Shown in pieces: positions 14,498 through 23,004 of a stretch of 32,804 bases of DNA. This stretch comes from Photobacterium sp. TY1-4 (GTDB lineage: Bacteria > Pseudomonadota > Gammaproteobacteria > Enterobacterales > Vibrionaceae). Position numbers and translations under genes: made by a program. How positions within the stretch are numbered: the first letter of the stretch is position 1; every line of letters begins with the position of its first letter. The notes beneath the pieces were generated by a model. That model did no database searches and had not been told where the DNA came from. It worked only from the letters and a program-made list of their open reading frames with translations. The stretch spans positions 1 to 32,804 of the forward strand of contig NZ_CP099737.1 in NCBI RefSeq assembly GCF_025398175.1. The letters run 5' to 3'.

Positions 14498-14923
14498 ATG
14501 CCTAACGCAAGGAATGATGAGGCAAGGGGTGTTGCTATTGGGTGCAACTATTCATTGAGGCTGATGAAGAATGCTGGCCTTATCCCAGACGAAATAACCC
14601 GGTTGGAAGATGCTATTGACTATATCCAGAGCAACCCGGTTCAGAGCTATAGCATCGATCAGGTCGAGGCGCTTATGAATGCTTCTTTTTACATTGGGGC
14701 CGAGAGCGGGATGCTTAGGGTATTTGAACGGATACGCGACCGAACATTTGTCGTCAGCAATCGCTCTAAAAATCCAAGGGTGTTAAGGAATGACATAACA
14801 ACTACTACACAGTTTTCATTCACCGAAAACTATTCCGGGGTACGTATGAACTGCCGGATTTACATCCCAGACGATTGCTTCGATGGCAATACAACGGACG
14901 TTCGGCAGTGCTTCAAGGATTGA
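14498..14923 (+). CDS. Hypothetical 141-residue protein
   Basis: The ATG at 14498 follows AGAGGAAAAGT, a good ribosome-binding site. The protein is soluble and mixed helical, with RLEDAIDYIQSNP and QVEALMNASFYIGAESGMLRVFERIRDRT, and a beta-rich C-terminal half (TQFSFTENYSGVRMNCRIYIPDD). The family is not recognised. It stands alone between the AT-rich C-box region and a hairpin terminator and is convergent with the DISARM-like operon. Confidence 0.55.
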   Translation: MPNARNDEARGVAIGCNYSLRLMKNAGLIPDEITRLEDAIDYIQSNPVQSYSIDQVEALMNASFYIGAESGMLRVFERIRDRTFVVSNRSKNPRVLRNDITTTTQFSFTENYSGVRMNCRIYIPDDCFDGNTTDVRQCFKD

Positions 14924-14946
14924 GTATGTTAAGCCGAGCGCAAAGT

Positions 14947-14968
14947 AAAGGGAGGTCACCCTCCCTTT
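14947..14968. terminator. Hairpin terminator between convergent transcripts
   Basis: A 9-bp stem (AAAGGGAGG at 14947-14955, CCTCCCTTT at 14960-14968) with a 4-base loop lies between the stop at 14923 and the end of the DISARM-like operon at 15004. It may act on both strands; the T tails are short. Confidence 0.6.
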
Positions 14969-15003
14969 GTTGATTACATACCAGTTGAAATGTATCGCTA
15001 TTC

Positions 15004-16455
15004 CTAAGCTATTTTGGTTCTTTGGTTCTTGATCTTGAGTGCTTTCAATACATCGAATAGCTCTTCAAATCTACACTTGAGATCTGCGCTCTCGGCCCAA
15101 GCCAAGGGCAAGGTCAGGAATAAGCCGTATTCGTTTTTCTCGAAACGTGAAGAATCAGGTAAGTCCTTCTGAACATTGACCATTTCCTCGGCTAACTTCC
15201 CTTTAAACTTATCCATTTTCTTTGGTCCGCTGGCATCGATGATACGGAGGGCAAACCACTGGTTTTCTCGGTATACAAGATCTAGGCTGAACCCAGAAGT
15301 CGGCTTGATACCTTTGATCCTGATGACTTCACCCTGCTCGTTTTCCTCTCCGAAAGTGAGCCAGCTATGTTGGCGCAGGTCCATACCATTGCTGTCGGCT
15401 CCTACTTCGGCTTGTTGCCCATCGGCAGGTGTAATCTCTTCGTGCTGCTCAGGCGTTTGTTCTTGCTGTGCCTCCGCAGGGTTATGGAAACGGGCATTGA
15501 ACTGCTGCAGGAGCGGGCGAGCCTCTCCGATCTTTCCACGATCCTCTGCGCTGAGGTAGCTATATCCGCTCCGGGCAAGAATAAACTTCTCTGCCAGCTT
15601 GTAGACCTCGGAGCCGGCAGCTCCCCTCATTGCTTCTAGGTTGTGCTGCTCGGGGTTAAGAAACACCAGCGTCATGGCCCTCAGGGTGATATCGCCGTCA
15701 TCGGAAAACGGTATGTGCACTTCTTCGTTGTTGAGCAGTCTCCTCGCAGTGCTTAGCCAGAGTTTAAACTCATCAGTCTGCTTTACCGCTGGGCTTGATT
15801 CCTCCTCAAACGTATCGAGGAGTTCTCTTGTCGGCCAACCCTTGTCAAGGTTATACCGGGCGCACAGACTGAAGAAGCTGGCCGCAAGCTCTCTCTTAGC
15901 CGGTTCGGCTTCTGTTGTACCCAACAGGTAGTCGACACTTCCTTCTGTTTGCAGTAGGTGCTTCTCCGTGGTTTCAGCAGGCTGGGTATCGTGAAGCAGT
16001 TGGTTGTGTGCAAGGGCGGTAACGGCGTCGCCGAGCGCCATCTTTTCTGAGAAACTGAACTTGTCAACCGAGGCCGGAGGTATGGCTTCGATATCGCTTC
16101 TGGATGCGGCTTCTGGGACTTCCATTACCCTGCAGTTGAGCAGCCCCACATCGAAGTTATCGTAGCTTCTTTCCTTGAACAAATTCAGGCTGTCCAGTGT
16201 AGTGAAGCCGATACTGATTAGGTCGGACAACGGAGCATAAGGTGCACTCCCCTCTCCCTTGAGCTCCAGGATGACTTCCTGTTCGCTGATCTTGTTGTGG
16301 GCCAACAAATTGCTGAGGGTCTCGGTACCGAAGAAGGGCTTGCTGTCGACGGTGTAGCACAGATCAAGAGGCAGGACGTCATAGATAAGTACATACCGTG
16401 TGAAGTATTTTTTTGATATCAGAACGTAGGCTGTCGCCTTAGCGGTTAGGTCCAT
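15004..16455 (-). CDS. Unknown fourth component of the DISARM-like operon
   Basis: This 483-residue protein is not recognised. It starts in a TAATG overlap with the helicase gene stop, so it is translationally coupled and clearly part of the operon. The N-terminal ~75 residues look beta-rich (YVLISKKYFTRYVLIYDVLPLDL). The middle, about 120-330, is helical. A low-complexity Glu/Gln-rich linker follows (QQEQTPEQHEEITPADGQQ, about 335-360), and the C-terminal ~110 residues form a compact alpha/beta domain with IRIKGIKPTSGFSLDLVYR. There is no HxK(x)4D motif, so it is not the phospholipase-D nuclease DrmC. No DNA-cutting or ATPase motif is visible. It may be a scaffold, sensor or novel effector. 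Confidence 0.7.
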   Translation of the reverse strand: MDLTAKATAYVLISKKYFTRYVLIYDVLPLDLCYTVDSKPFFGTETLSNLLAHNKISEQEVILELKGEGSAPYAPLSDLISIGFTTLDSLNLFKERSYDNFDVGLLNCRVMEVPEAASRSDIEAIPPASVDKFSFSEKMALGDAVTALAHNQLLHDTQPAETTEKHLLQTEGSVDYLLGTTEAEPAKRELAASFFSLCARYNLDKGWPTRELLDTFEEESSPAVKQTDEFKLWLSTARRLLNNEEVHIPFSDDGDITLRAMTLVFLNPEQHNLEAMRGAAGSEVYKLAEKFILARSGYSYLSAEDRGKIGEARPLLQQFNARFHNPAEAQQEQTPEQHEEITPADGQQAEVGADSNGMDLRQHSWLTFGEENEQGEVIRIKGIKPTSGFSLDLVYRENQWFALRIIDASGPKKMDKFKGKLAEEMVNVQKDLPDSSRFEKNEYGLFLTLPLAWAESADLKCRFEELFDVLKALKIKNQRTKIA

Positions 16456-17834
16456 TATTTCTGTTCTCTGTAATCAATCAACCCTGACTCTCTAGTTGGG
16501 AAGTATTTGAAAAAACTAGGATTAGAATTCTCCCCGCCATTGCAGAGAAATACAAGCTCGGTTCTTGTCCTCGAGCAGATAACATACAGGTTCATCTTGA
16601 ATGTGGCCAGGTCGGTATCTTCTACCGAGAAACCCTGTAGTTGAGGGACGAAGACAGTATCGAACTCCAGCCCTTTGCAGCTCTTGCGGTGGAGGACGGT
16701 GACGACGCCTTGCCTGTCGAATTCCAGCTTCTCACTGCCTATGGGGCTCTTGCTGCTGTAGGTCTGGATCGTGTAATTTTCCAGTCGCTCGGTTAGTAAT
16801 TCGAAAAAGTATTCCCTGTCCTCGTCGCTGTCGAGGATAATGCCGACCTCCAGAGCCCTTCTGTGCTGAAGGTAATTGCAGATATACTCAACCTGCTGAA
16901 CGGTGTCGCGCTTAATGATGAGGGCCGGCTTGTCCCCTTCCCTGTCAGGGAGGTCGGGCATGCCGGTTTCCAGCCCGACATAGAAATGCCTTGCGACCTT
17001 GGCGATCTGTTTTGTATTGCGGAAGTTCTTGGTCAGCCGGAACTCCCTGTCAGGCTTGTTGCTGAGCTTCAGTGATTCTCGTATCTGCTCAAGACTAGAA
17101 TGTCTGTTTTCTTCTAGACGCTGGTTCTCGTCGGCAAGAATGGTGAGGGCTCCGTTATCGAGCTGTCTGGCCGCCAAATGCAGGAACGAGTAGAACCCTG
17201 GCTCGAAATCCTGAGCCTCGTCGATTATCAGGTGTCCCCAGTCAATCGCCTCGTCCTCGTCGAGGTCGAAGTACATATCTTGTATTTCCGGCCAGTTGTA
17301 CTGAAACTTCACTATTTCGGGCGGCTCATATGACGCATTGGCCCACTGTGTGTAGGCCTCCGGTTCTGCGTTGTAGCGCTCCAGCGGCACATACCACATA
17401 CCACTATTGCGGTTCGTGAAAGGGTTATGCTTTCTCCGTTCAAATCTTCCTCCCAGTTTTTTTAGCTCGTCCTTCTGTTCGTACGGGCAGTTCACATAGG
17501 CCCTGTAGCCCTCGATGAGCAAGGTGCTCTCTACCTCGGGGTTGGGAATACGGTGCGCGTGCCACCACCCCGGGAACCATGAGTGCATGGTCTTTGACTG
17601 GACCGAGCCGTCGATGGCCTGTGCGACATTTTCTGTATAGCGCCTTAGCACACGGTTGAACATTATTACGGTCACGTCCTGTTTTTTCTTTGCCAGCAGG
17701 TGTGCCCGCAGGAAGGCGATGACCGTTTTTCCCGTTCCCGGCGGGCCGGAAACCAAGATGCTGCCGTCCATCGGTGCATCTTCGAAGATATCCTGCTGCT
17801 CCTCGCTGATCTGGCGTGCATTGGGCATTCTCAT
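16455..17834 (-). CDS. SF1 (UvrD-like) helicase with DUF5710-like insert
   Basis: This 459-residue ATPase has the UvrD/Rep-type motifs of superfamily 1: Walker A GPPGTGKT (residues 30-37), LIIDEAQD (202-209), FRLTKNFRNTKQIA (motif IV-like), CKGLEFDTVFVPQ (motif V) and LYVICSRTRTE (motif VI). All catalytic residues are present. Between motifs Ia and II, residues about 110-155 read YRAYVNCPYEQKDELKKLGG and end in WYVPLERY. This fits DUF5710, a small domain with the pattern YLNVPYxEKDxAKxLGAxWD...WYVP, known from primases and other mobile-element proteins. The gene is joined to DrmB and to the 483-aa gene by one-base TAATG overlaps. Canonical DISARM sets (DrmA, DrmB, DrmC, plus DrmD or DrmE) lack such a protein. 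Confidence 0.82.
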   Translation of the reverse strand: MRMPNARQISEEQQDIFEDAPMDGSILVSGPPGTGKTVIAFLRAHLLAKKKQDVTVIMFNRVLRRYTENVAQAIDGSVQSKTMHSWFPGWWHAHRIPNPEVESTLLIEGYRAYVNCPYEQKDELKKLGGRFERRKHNPFTNRNSGMWYVPLERYNAEPEAYTQWANASYEPPEIVKFQYNWPEIQDMYFDLDEDEAIDWGHLIIDEAQDFEPGFYSFLHLAARQLDNGALTILADENQRLEENRHSSLEQIRESLKLSNKPDREFRLTKNFRNTKQIAKVARHFYVGLETGMPDLPDREGDKPALIIKRDTVQQVEYICNYLQHRRALEVGIILDSDEDREYFFELLTERLENYTIQTYSSKSPIGSEKLEFDRQGVVTVLHRKSCKGLEFDTVFVPQLQGFSVEDTDLATFKMNLYVICSRTRTELVFLCNGGENSNPSFFKYFPTRESGLIDYREQK

Positions 17835-19651
17835 TATTCATAGCCCTCTTGTGCACGGGCCAATATACCGCTGAAGAAACCTTGGTAGTTTTCGTCTCCT
17901 ATCAGGATTTTTCTGTCCAGTAGCAGGTTGTTGTGTTCGCAGCTGGTTTCGGATATCAACGTGCAGGAGTGGCAGGCAGCCTTGTTCAGTCCCATCACGC
18001 CCTGGGCCTCCATCTCGCTGCATACCGGATCGTTGGAGCACCAGTTCGCGGTTTCCAGTGCTGCCAGTATTGCCGGGAACAGGCGGTTGGCTTCGCCCTG
18101 TAGTACCAGCCCTCCGAGGCTGCCTTCTGAGTCCCCGTCGGCGGTATAGATCAGTATCCCTGCTTGGCTTTCGCCGGCGTATATCCTTTCGCGCAGCGAG
18201 CCGCTGGAGTAGCCACTTTCGAAGCTGAGCTGCCTGATAAGCAGGTGCGAAAGGGTATGCAGAATTAGAAACTTGATATCTGGTTCTGGAAGATAGGTCG
18301 ATGAGGTGTTTGCATGTCGGCTCCTGAAATCATTCAGCCTATCTTTTATTTCCCCGTGGATAGTACTTTCCCAGTTATTCAGCCTAGCCTCGCTGAACTC
18401 TAGGAATATACCCTCGCCGTAGACCTCTGTGGCCGGCAGCCAAGACTGCGCCTGCTGGCTGCTCTGGGGCTGAACCACGTTGTCGTTTGGTGAAATCCGT
18501 TCGAAGCCGCAGAACGTACTGACCCCACGCAACTTGTCCAGCAGGACCACCCTGTTCAGGACCTTGTCGAAGCCGAAGGTTTCTGCATCTTCCCAACTGG
18601 CCACTCTCGCCTTGAAGGTACCTGTCTGCTTCTGCTCTATGTCGTCCGATGTCAATATATCCCACTCTGCGAGGCGGAGATCACCGTCCTTGGGGATTTT
18701 GAAGGTACGCTGTTCCTTCTCTTGCTTGGTGACGGCAGCGATAACTTCTGTTTCCGTCAGACCTAACTCTTCTGCTATGTCCTTGGCAACACTCCGTATT
18801 CTTTTCTCCCGGCCTCGTTCCACTGCAAGTATTAGGAACTCGAAGTCGTCCGATTCCTTGATCCGATTGTAGGTACCGCTGCCGCTGCTCACCTGTTCGT
18901 GTGGTATATCGAGTGCCGAGCGGATGATGGGGTAGTAGAGGTTGCTCGCACCGCGCTGTAACACCCTCATGGTTTGGTCACATTTCCTATCACTAAGATC
19001 CTTGTAGATCTCCCAAGGCTGTTTGTCACAGCAGGCATAGTTTTTTAGGGCTTCCTTGCTCAGGAGTTCCTTGAACGAATTATGCGCACCGCAGCCGGGG
19101 TTGCCGCATTCCACGTACAGGGCCTCAAGGCCGCTGCCTTTCTTCGGATCAGACTTGAAATATAATTCGGGATGTTCGCATGTTGTTCTCTGGTCTTTTC
19201 CCTTACTTTTGTGGGCCCAGCGAATCCAGGGAACGTCCTGCAGGTGACCGTGCTCGCAGGCTGCAACAAAACGCATTGGCACCAATACCTTGTCGTTGCA
19301 CTTGGGGTTCTTGCATACGGGAACGCCGTCTTGATTGCGTTTGCCGCTTTTTACTGTCCACATCTCCATACGTCTACAGCGCGGGCAGAACATCCACATG
19401 GGGAAGCGCACAGTCATCAGGGAATTTCCTGGAGTGACCCTGTCATACCTGTTTTTTACTACCGGCGGCTTTTTTAGAGCCCAGACTCCGGCTTCTTTTG
19501 CTAGGCGGTCAAGTTTTATTTCTTCTAGTTGCTTAGGCCAGAGCTGCGGGTCGGCGAGGACGAGTGACTCGTCGCCTATCTCGATAATAGAACCTGGTCC
19601 GAAAGGGCTGATGAGCTGCGAGCTCCGGTATGCTTTGTTTGATTCGGACAT
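17834..19651 (-). CDS. drmB: DrmB-like DISARM protein (DUF1998 domain)
   Basis: DrmB partners the DrmA helicase in DISARM; the pair binds phage DNA and is needed for defence. This 605-residue protein starts with RSSQLISPFGPGSI, the usual DrmB opening. It then carries a Cys4 zinc cluster (FCPRC about 20 residues before CKNPKC), followed by CEHGHLQDVPW. The C-terminal DUF1998 part is clear: HTLSHLLIRQLSFESGYSSGSLRERIY, YTADGDSEGSLGGLV, and a cysteine cluster (WCSNDPVC, AACHSC, SCEHNNLLLDR). The length is close to known DrmB proteins. Its start overlaps the drmA stop in TAATG, and its stop overlaps the helicase start in the same way. Confidence 0.88.
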   Translation of the reverse strand: MSESNKAYRSSQLISPFGPGSIIEIGDESLVLADPQLWPKQLEEIKLDRLAKEAGVWALKKPPVVKNRYDRVTPGNSLMTVRFPMWMFCPRCRRMEMWTVKSGKRNQDGVPVCKNPKCNDKVLVPMRFVAACEHGHLQDVPWIRWAHKSKGKDQRTTCEHPELYFKSDPKKGSGLEALYVECGNPGCGAHNSFKELLSKEALKNYACCDKQPWEIYKDLSDRKCDQTMRVLQRGASNLYYPIIRSALDIPHEQVSSGSGTYNRIKESDDFEFLILAVERGREKRIRSVAKDIAEELGLTETEVIAAVTKQEKEQRTFKIPKDGDLRLAEWDILTSDDIEQKQTGTFKARVASWEDAETFGFDKVLNRVVLLDKLRGVSTFCGFERISPNDNVVQPQSSQQAQSWLPATEVYGEGIFLEFSEARLNNWESTIHGEIKDRLNDFRSRHANTSSTYLPEPDIKFLILHTLSHLLIRQLSFESGYSSGSLRERIYAGESQAGILIYTADGDSEGSLGGLVLQGEANRLFPAILAALETANWCSNDPVCSEMEAQGVMGLNKAACHSCTLISETSCEHNNLLLDRKILIGDENYQGFFSGILARAQEGYE

Positions 19652-22600
19652 TACACTTCCCCTCGGATATACAGGTTTGTCTCGGTATCTACGTTACGCA
19701 TGGAGTTCAGGGTCTTCCATGCTTCGTTGTGGCTGTTGCTTTCGAATGGCTGGATCAGGGGAGGGAACTGCGGCCCGGCATTGATAGACTCGTACTGGGT
19801 TACGCTGCCCTGCCGGCGGTGGGCTCGCTCCTCCCATGTATCGATAAGGCTCTGCAGGTATTGCAGCGCCCCTTCCTGCTCGTTCTGCGGCATACCTGCC
19901 ATTGCAGCGTTTATCCTGCTGACGAGGATCCCGTAAATTGTCTGGAACTGTGGGTTGTAGGCACTGAAGTGCTTAGCACTTTCGTTTATCCTCAGGTACC
20001 CCGTTACACGGACGGCAGCAATCAGTGCCGCATGCAAAGCCCGTTCAAGGGCCGGCAGTGCCCACGGGGTTACGCTGGTTGGCTCGACATGGCGGTACAG
20101 CGCTTGGTGGTAGCTCTTGAACGTTTCGTAGTGGGACCTGTCCCTCGGTTTTGTCGGCGAGTATTGTGTAATGACGATTCCCGGCGGACGTTTCTTGGAA
20201 CGGCCCACGCGGCTGGATGCCTGGATATATTCGGCGGTTGCCTTGGGTTGGCCGGCGATGATCATCATACCCAAGCGGCCGATGTCGACCCCGACAGATA
20301 TCATGTTCGTGCATGGCAGTACGTCTATGGCTGCGGGTGCCGCCAGGCCGAGATCCTTGAGTACCTCTGGGATCTTCGACCCTTTGATCCCGGCACTGAG
20401 TTCTTCGACCCACTGTATATTGCGGGGCTCGCTGGCAATGACCTTGATACGCTCGGGAATATCGTCCCTTGCGAGGGTCATGGTCTTGCCGAGCTCCCTC
20501 CGGCTGTTGTGGTAGACCGGCAGCGTCCAGTAGCTGTCGAGAGTATCACTTTTGAAAGCTAGCTCGAAGGGGGCCTGGAGTGCCGCGGCGCATGACTGGA
20601 CCAGCGAGGTCTGGCCGGTATGGCCGGAGGGCATGATGCCGACGTACAGGCGGCCGGGCTTGCTTTTTTCTTCTTTAGAGAAGAAAGAGTCGGCCTCGTC
20701 GGTGCCCGCAGGGGGGAATACGTTCACGTTGCGCCCGAACAGGCGTGTTGACTGCTGCTGCGCAGCACGGATAGTCGCCGTTGCCGCTATCACTTTGGGC
20801 TTGGCGCCCAGCACCTCCATTATGGTGTCGAAGCCGGCCTCGTAAATGCCCGCGATGGTTCCCAGCGGCCCTGAAATGAGGTGCATCTCATCTTGGATGA
20901 TCAGCGATGGCGGCAGGACCTTACCGTCGCCGAAGAATGATGCAGCTTCTGCTTTCCATGTCATCCGGGCGAACTTGTCGATGGTTCCAATCAGTAAGGT
21001 TGGCGGGGCGGCATAGAGTGCTTGGTCAACAACCTGTATTGGGAGCTGATGGTGGAAATCACACTTTTGACTAGGGCAGAAAAACTCGAATCTGCTGTCC
21101 GAGTTGCAACGGATTCCATAGGCAGTATTATCTTCGTCGTATTCCCTAGGAAGGATTCTTGTCCCGCACCAAGGGCAGCTCTGGAGTTGGAAGCTGCTCT
21201 CCGGCTTCTGGTCCTGGCGTGCAACGGTGAATTTCTCATGGGCGGACTTGAAGTCATTGGGGGTACTAGCCTGTCCAGCCCATAGCCCCAGCGTAAACGA
21301 CTCTTCTCCTAGCTTCGCATCACCTTTTCTCAAGATCTCGAGAGCACATATAAGGCTGCCCGCACGCTGGAACTGCTGGGAGGTCAGCAGGCGCAGCGTA
21401 TATCTTTTGATAACGGCAGTACCACCGCCTTTCCTGCCTTTGGTCAGGCGGCGGTAAATCATCTCCCAGGCAGCAACGGCCAAGTATGCCTCTGTCTTGC
21501 CACCACCGGTCGGGAACCATAGCAGGTCGACATCGTCATGGGATGACGACAGCTGGTTGGTCTCCGGGTCAGGTATCATCGACTCGAGTACCAGAAGCTG
21601 GTAAGCCAGCTGGAAGGGACGCCATTGGTAGTTTTTTACGATATCTTTAGAAAAGTAGTCTGGCGTTGTATAGCCCCAGTCCCTGTCTTTCAGTTCGCCG
21701 GCGAGTTCGTCACCGGTATGGATCATCTGCATCAGCATGGCTTTGTTGGCCAGCCGGAATGCATTCATCGCGGCTTTGTTTCTGCGCAGTAGCCCAATCC
21801 CTTTGCGCATACGCCCGGCCGCCTTTCTCAGGCGCCCGATGGTTCGCTCTTGGGCTGCATGGTATCGATGGGCAAGTGGCTCGGCTTCTAGCTCGTCAAT
21901 CCATCGGCTGTAGGTCGTGATGAGCTGGTCGTAGCCAGCGAGCAGTTCTTCCTGGCTGGCACTGCCCGGGTCGGCAATCCTGGTGATGCTCAGGATCTCC
22001 GTGTCCAGCTCGGGATATTTGGCGGCGTCGATATCTGTGCTGAAGTCTTTCACTTCGTGTGTCGGCATCGACTCGGTTCGTATAGTTGTAGGAACTGCAT
22101 TTTGGTCAAGATCCCAGTCCACTGCGACGCCGTGCCCTACAGCCCATGGCACCCGCTTGCGGTAGGCAAGATCGAGATCCTTCTGTTCGTCGTCCAGCTT
22201 GAATCGGTCGCTGCTTGGGTATTCTTTTATACATCCCGCTATTACGGTCACGCTCAGGGCACACTGGTAAAGGCATTTGGCCGGATCCAGCCTGTCACCC
22301 GAGTCTTCCTTGTTGGAGAGCGCGATTGTGACGACCTTCCCTCCGGCATACGGCCTAACTGATATATCCAGCCGGGCCTTCCCGCCGAAGATTTCTTTTT
22401 TGCTGGATTCCGATACTCGGATTTCTTCGGGGTGCTTGAGCGGTGCCCTTTGCCATTCTGCGGCCTGGCCTTTCTTCTGGTATTGACCGGCGCTGACCTG
22501 TAGTGCTAGCACGGTATCGGCTTTGACGGCGAATGACATTGCCATGGAGGAGGGCTTGAAATCATTGCTGAGCGCTTCGGTTGTGGAGTCCTCACCTTGG

Positions 22601-22770
22601 CTTTCGTCTGTCTCGTCGACGCAGGCTGCTGGCGGGAAGAGTGTTCCCATCAAGTAGCGTTTATGTGGGGCATCTTTCAGCTCTTCTTTGTCCCCACCTA
22701 TGGGACCGATAAGCTGGTTTCTCATGTAGGTGACAAGTTCTTGCCTTGCCTCCTTAAATCCCTCTGTCAT
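19651..22770 (-). CDS. drmA: DrmA-like DISARM superfamily 2 helicase
   Basis: DrmA is the DISARM helicase. The chosen start, ATG 22770, follows AGGAA and begins with the family-like MTEGFKEARQELVTYMRNQL and IGPIGGDKEEL; the frame is open to 22872. It gives about 1039 residues. Helicase motifs are complete: FPTGGGKTE (about residue 418), QDEMHLI (DExH, about 624), AATATIRAA, NMISVGVDIGRLGMM and QASSRVGR (about 848). A four-cysteine zinc site (SCPWCGTRI and CPSQKCDF) lies between motifs I and II. YTLRLLTSQQFQRAGSLICALE is typical of DrmA. Long helical N-terminal and C-terminal regions fit the family. It is the first gene of the operon; a C-box-like sequence lies about 135 bases upstream. Confidence 0.9.
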   Translation of the reverse strand: MTEGFKEARQELVTYMRNQLIGPIGGDKEELKDAPHKRYLMGTLFPPAACVDETDESQGEDSTTEALSNDFKPSSMAMSFAVKADTVLALQVSAGQYQKKGQAAEWQRAPLKHPEEIRVSESSKKEIFGGKARLDISVRPYAGGKVVTIALSNKEDSGDRLDPAKCLYQCALSVTVIAGCIKEYPSSDRFKLDDEQKDLDLAYRKRVPWAVGHGVAVDWDLDQNAVPTTIRTESMPTHEVKDFSTDIDAAKYPELDTEILSITRIADPGSASQEELLAGYDQLITTYSRWIDELEAEPLAHRYHAAQERTIGRLRKAAGRMRKGIGLLRRNKAAMNAFRLANKAMLMQMIHTGDELAGELKDRDWGYTTPDYFSKDIVKNYQWRPFQLAYQLLVLESMIPDPETNQLSSSHDDVDLLWFPTGGGKTEAYLAVAAWEMIYRRLTKGRKGGGTAVIKRYTLRLLTSQQFQRAGSLICALEILRKGDAKLGEESFTLGLWAGQASTPNDFKSAHEKFTVARQDQKPESSFQLQSCPWCGTRILPREYDEDNTAYGIRCNSDSRFEFFCPSQKCDFHHQLPIQVVDQALYAAPPTLLIGTIDKFARMTWKAEAASFFGDGKVLPPSLIIQDEMHLISGPLGTIAGIYEAGFDTIMEVLGAKPKVIAATATIRAAQQQSTRLFGRNVNVFPPAGTDEADSFFSKEEKSKPGRLYVGIMPSGHTGQTSLVQSCAAALQAPFELAFKSDTLDSYWTLPVYHNSRRELGKTMTLARDDIPERIKVIASEPRNIQWVEELSAGIKGSKIPEVLKDLGLAAPAAIDVLPCTNMISVGVDIGRLGMMIIAGQPKATAEYIQASSRVGRSKKRPPGIVITQYSPTKPRDRSHYETFKSYHQALYRHVEPTSVTPWALPALERALHAALIAAVRVTGYLRINESAKHFSAYNPQFQTIYGILVSRINAAMAGMPQNEQEGALQYLQSLIDTWEERAHRRQGSVTQYESINAGPQFPPLIQPFESNSHNEAWKTLNSMRNVDTETNLYIRGEV

Positions 22771-22903
22771 GCTATTGGGTTCCTGGGTGTCCGTTCTATA
22801 ATCAGTGGTTATTAGTAATATGTCTGCCATGAGACTGCTACAGGCCTGTCGGAGCAAAGTGACCTTGGTCAATAAGGAAGGGGAGGCGGTAATGAAATAT
22901 GCC

Positions 22904-22915
22904 GACTAAGTCACT
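22904..22915 (-). promoter_or_regulatory. C-box-like sequence upstream of drmA
   Basis: On the minus strand GTGACTTAGTCGG lies here, in the same orientation as the two full boxes. It matches GTGACTTATAGTCCG with two central bases missing, leaving GACT-T-AGTC. The shorter spacing may weaken binding or shift the regulator. It is about 135 bases from the chosen drmA start. Confidence 0.4.
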
Positions 22916-23004
22916 TGTTTATGGGCTATTTTCCTCTTGATTACCCCTAATAATCAGCCCCCTGAAGTATACTTGGTGTTAAGTTATTTTAGGAGGTCAT
23001 TATC

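Noticed and set aside
15004..16455. DrmC phospholipase-D nuclease
   Set aside because: No HxK(x)4D motif is present, and the length and layout do not fit.
19630..20562. 310-codon plus-strand frame opposite drmA
   Set aside because: It is antisense to strongly conserved helicase motifs and has no ribosome-binding site, so it is a shadow frame.
17834..22770. Druantia system
   Set aside because: Druantia DruE fuses helicase and DUF1998 in one very large protein. Here they are two proteins of DrmA and DrmB size and layout.
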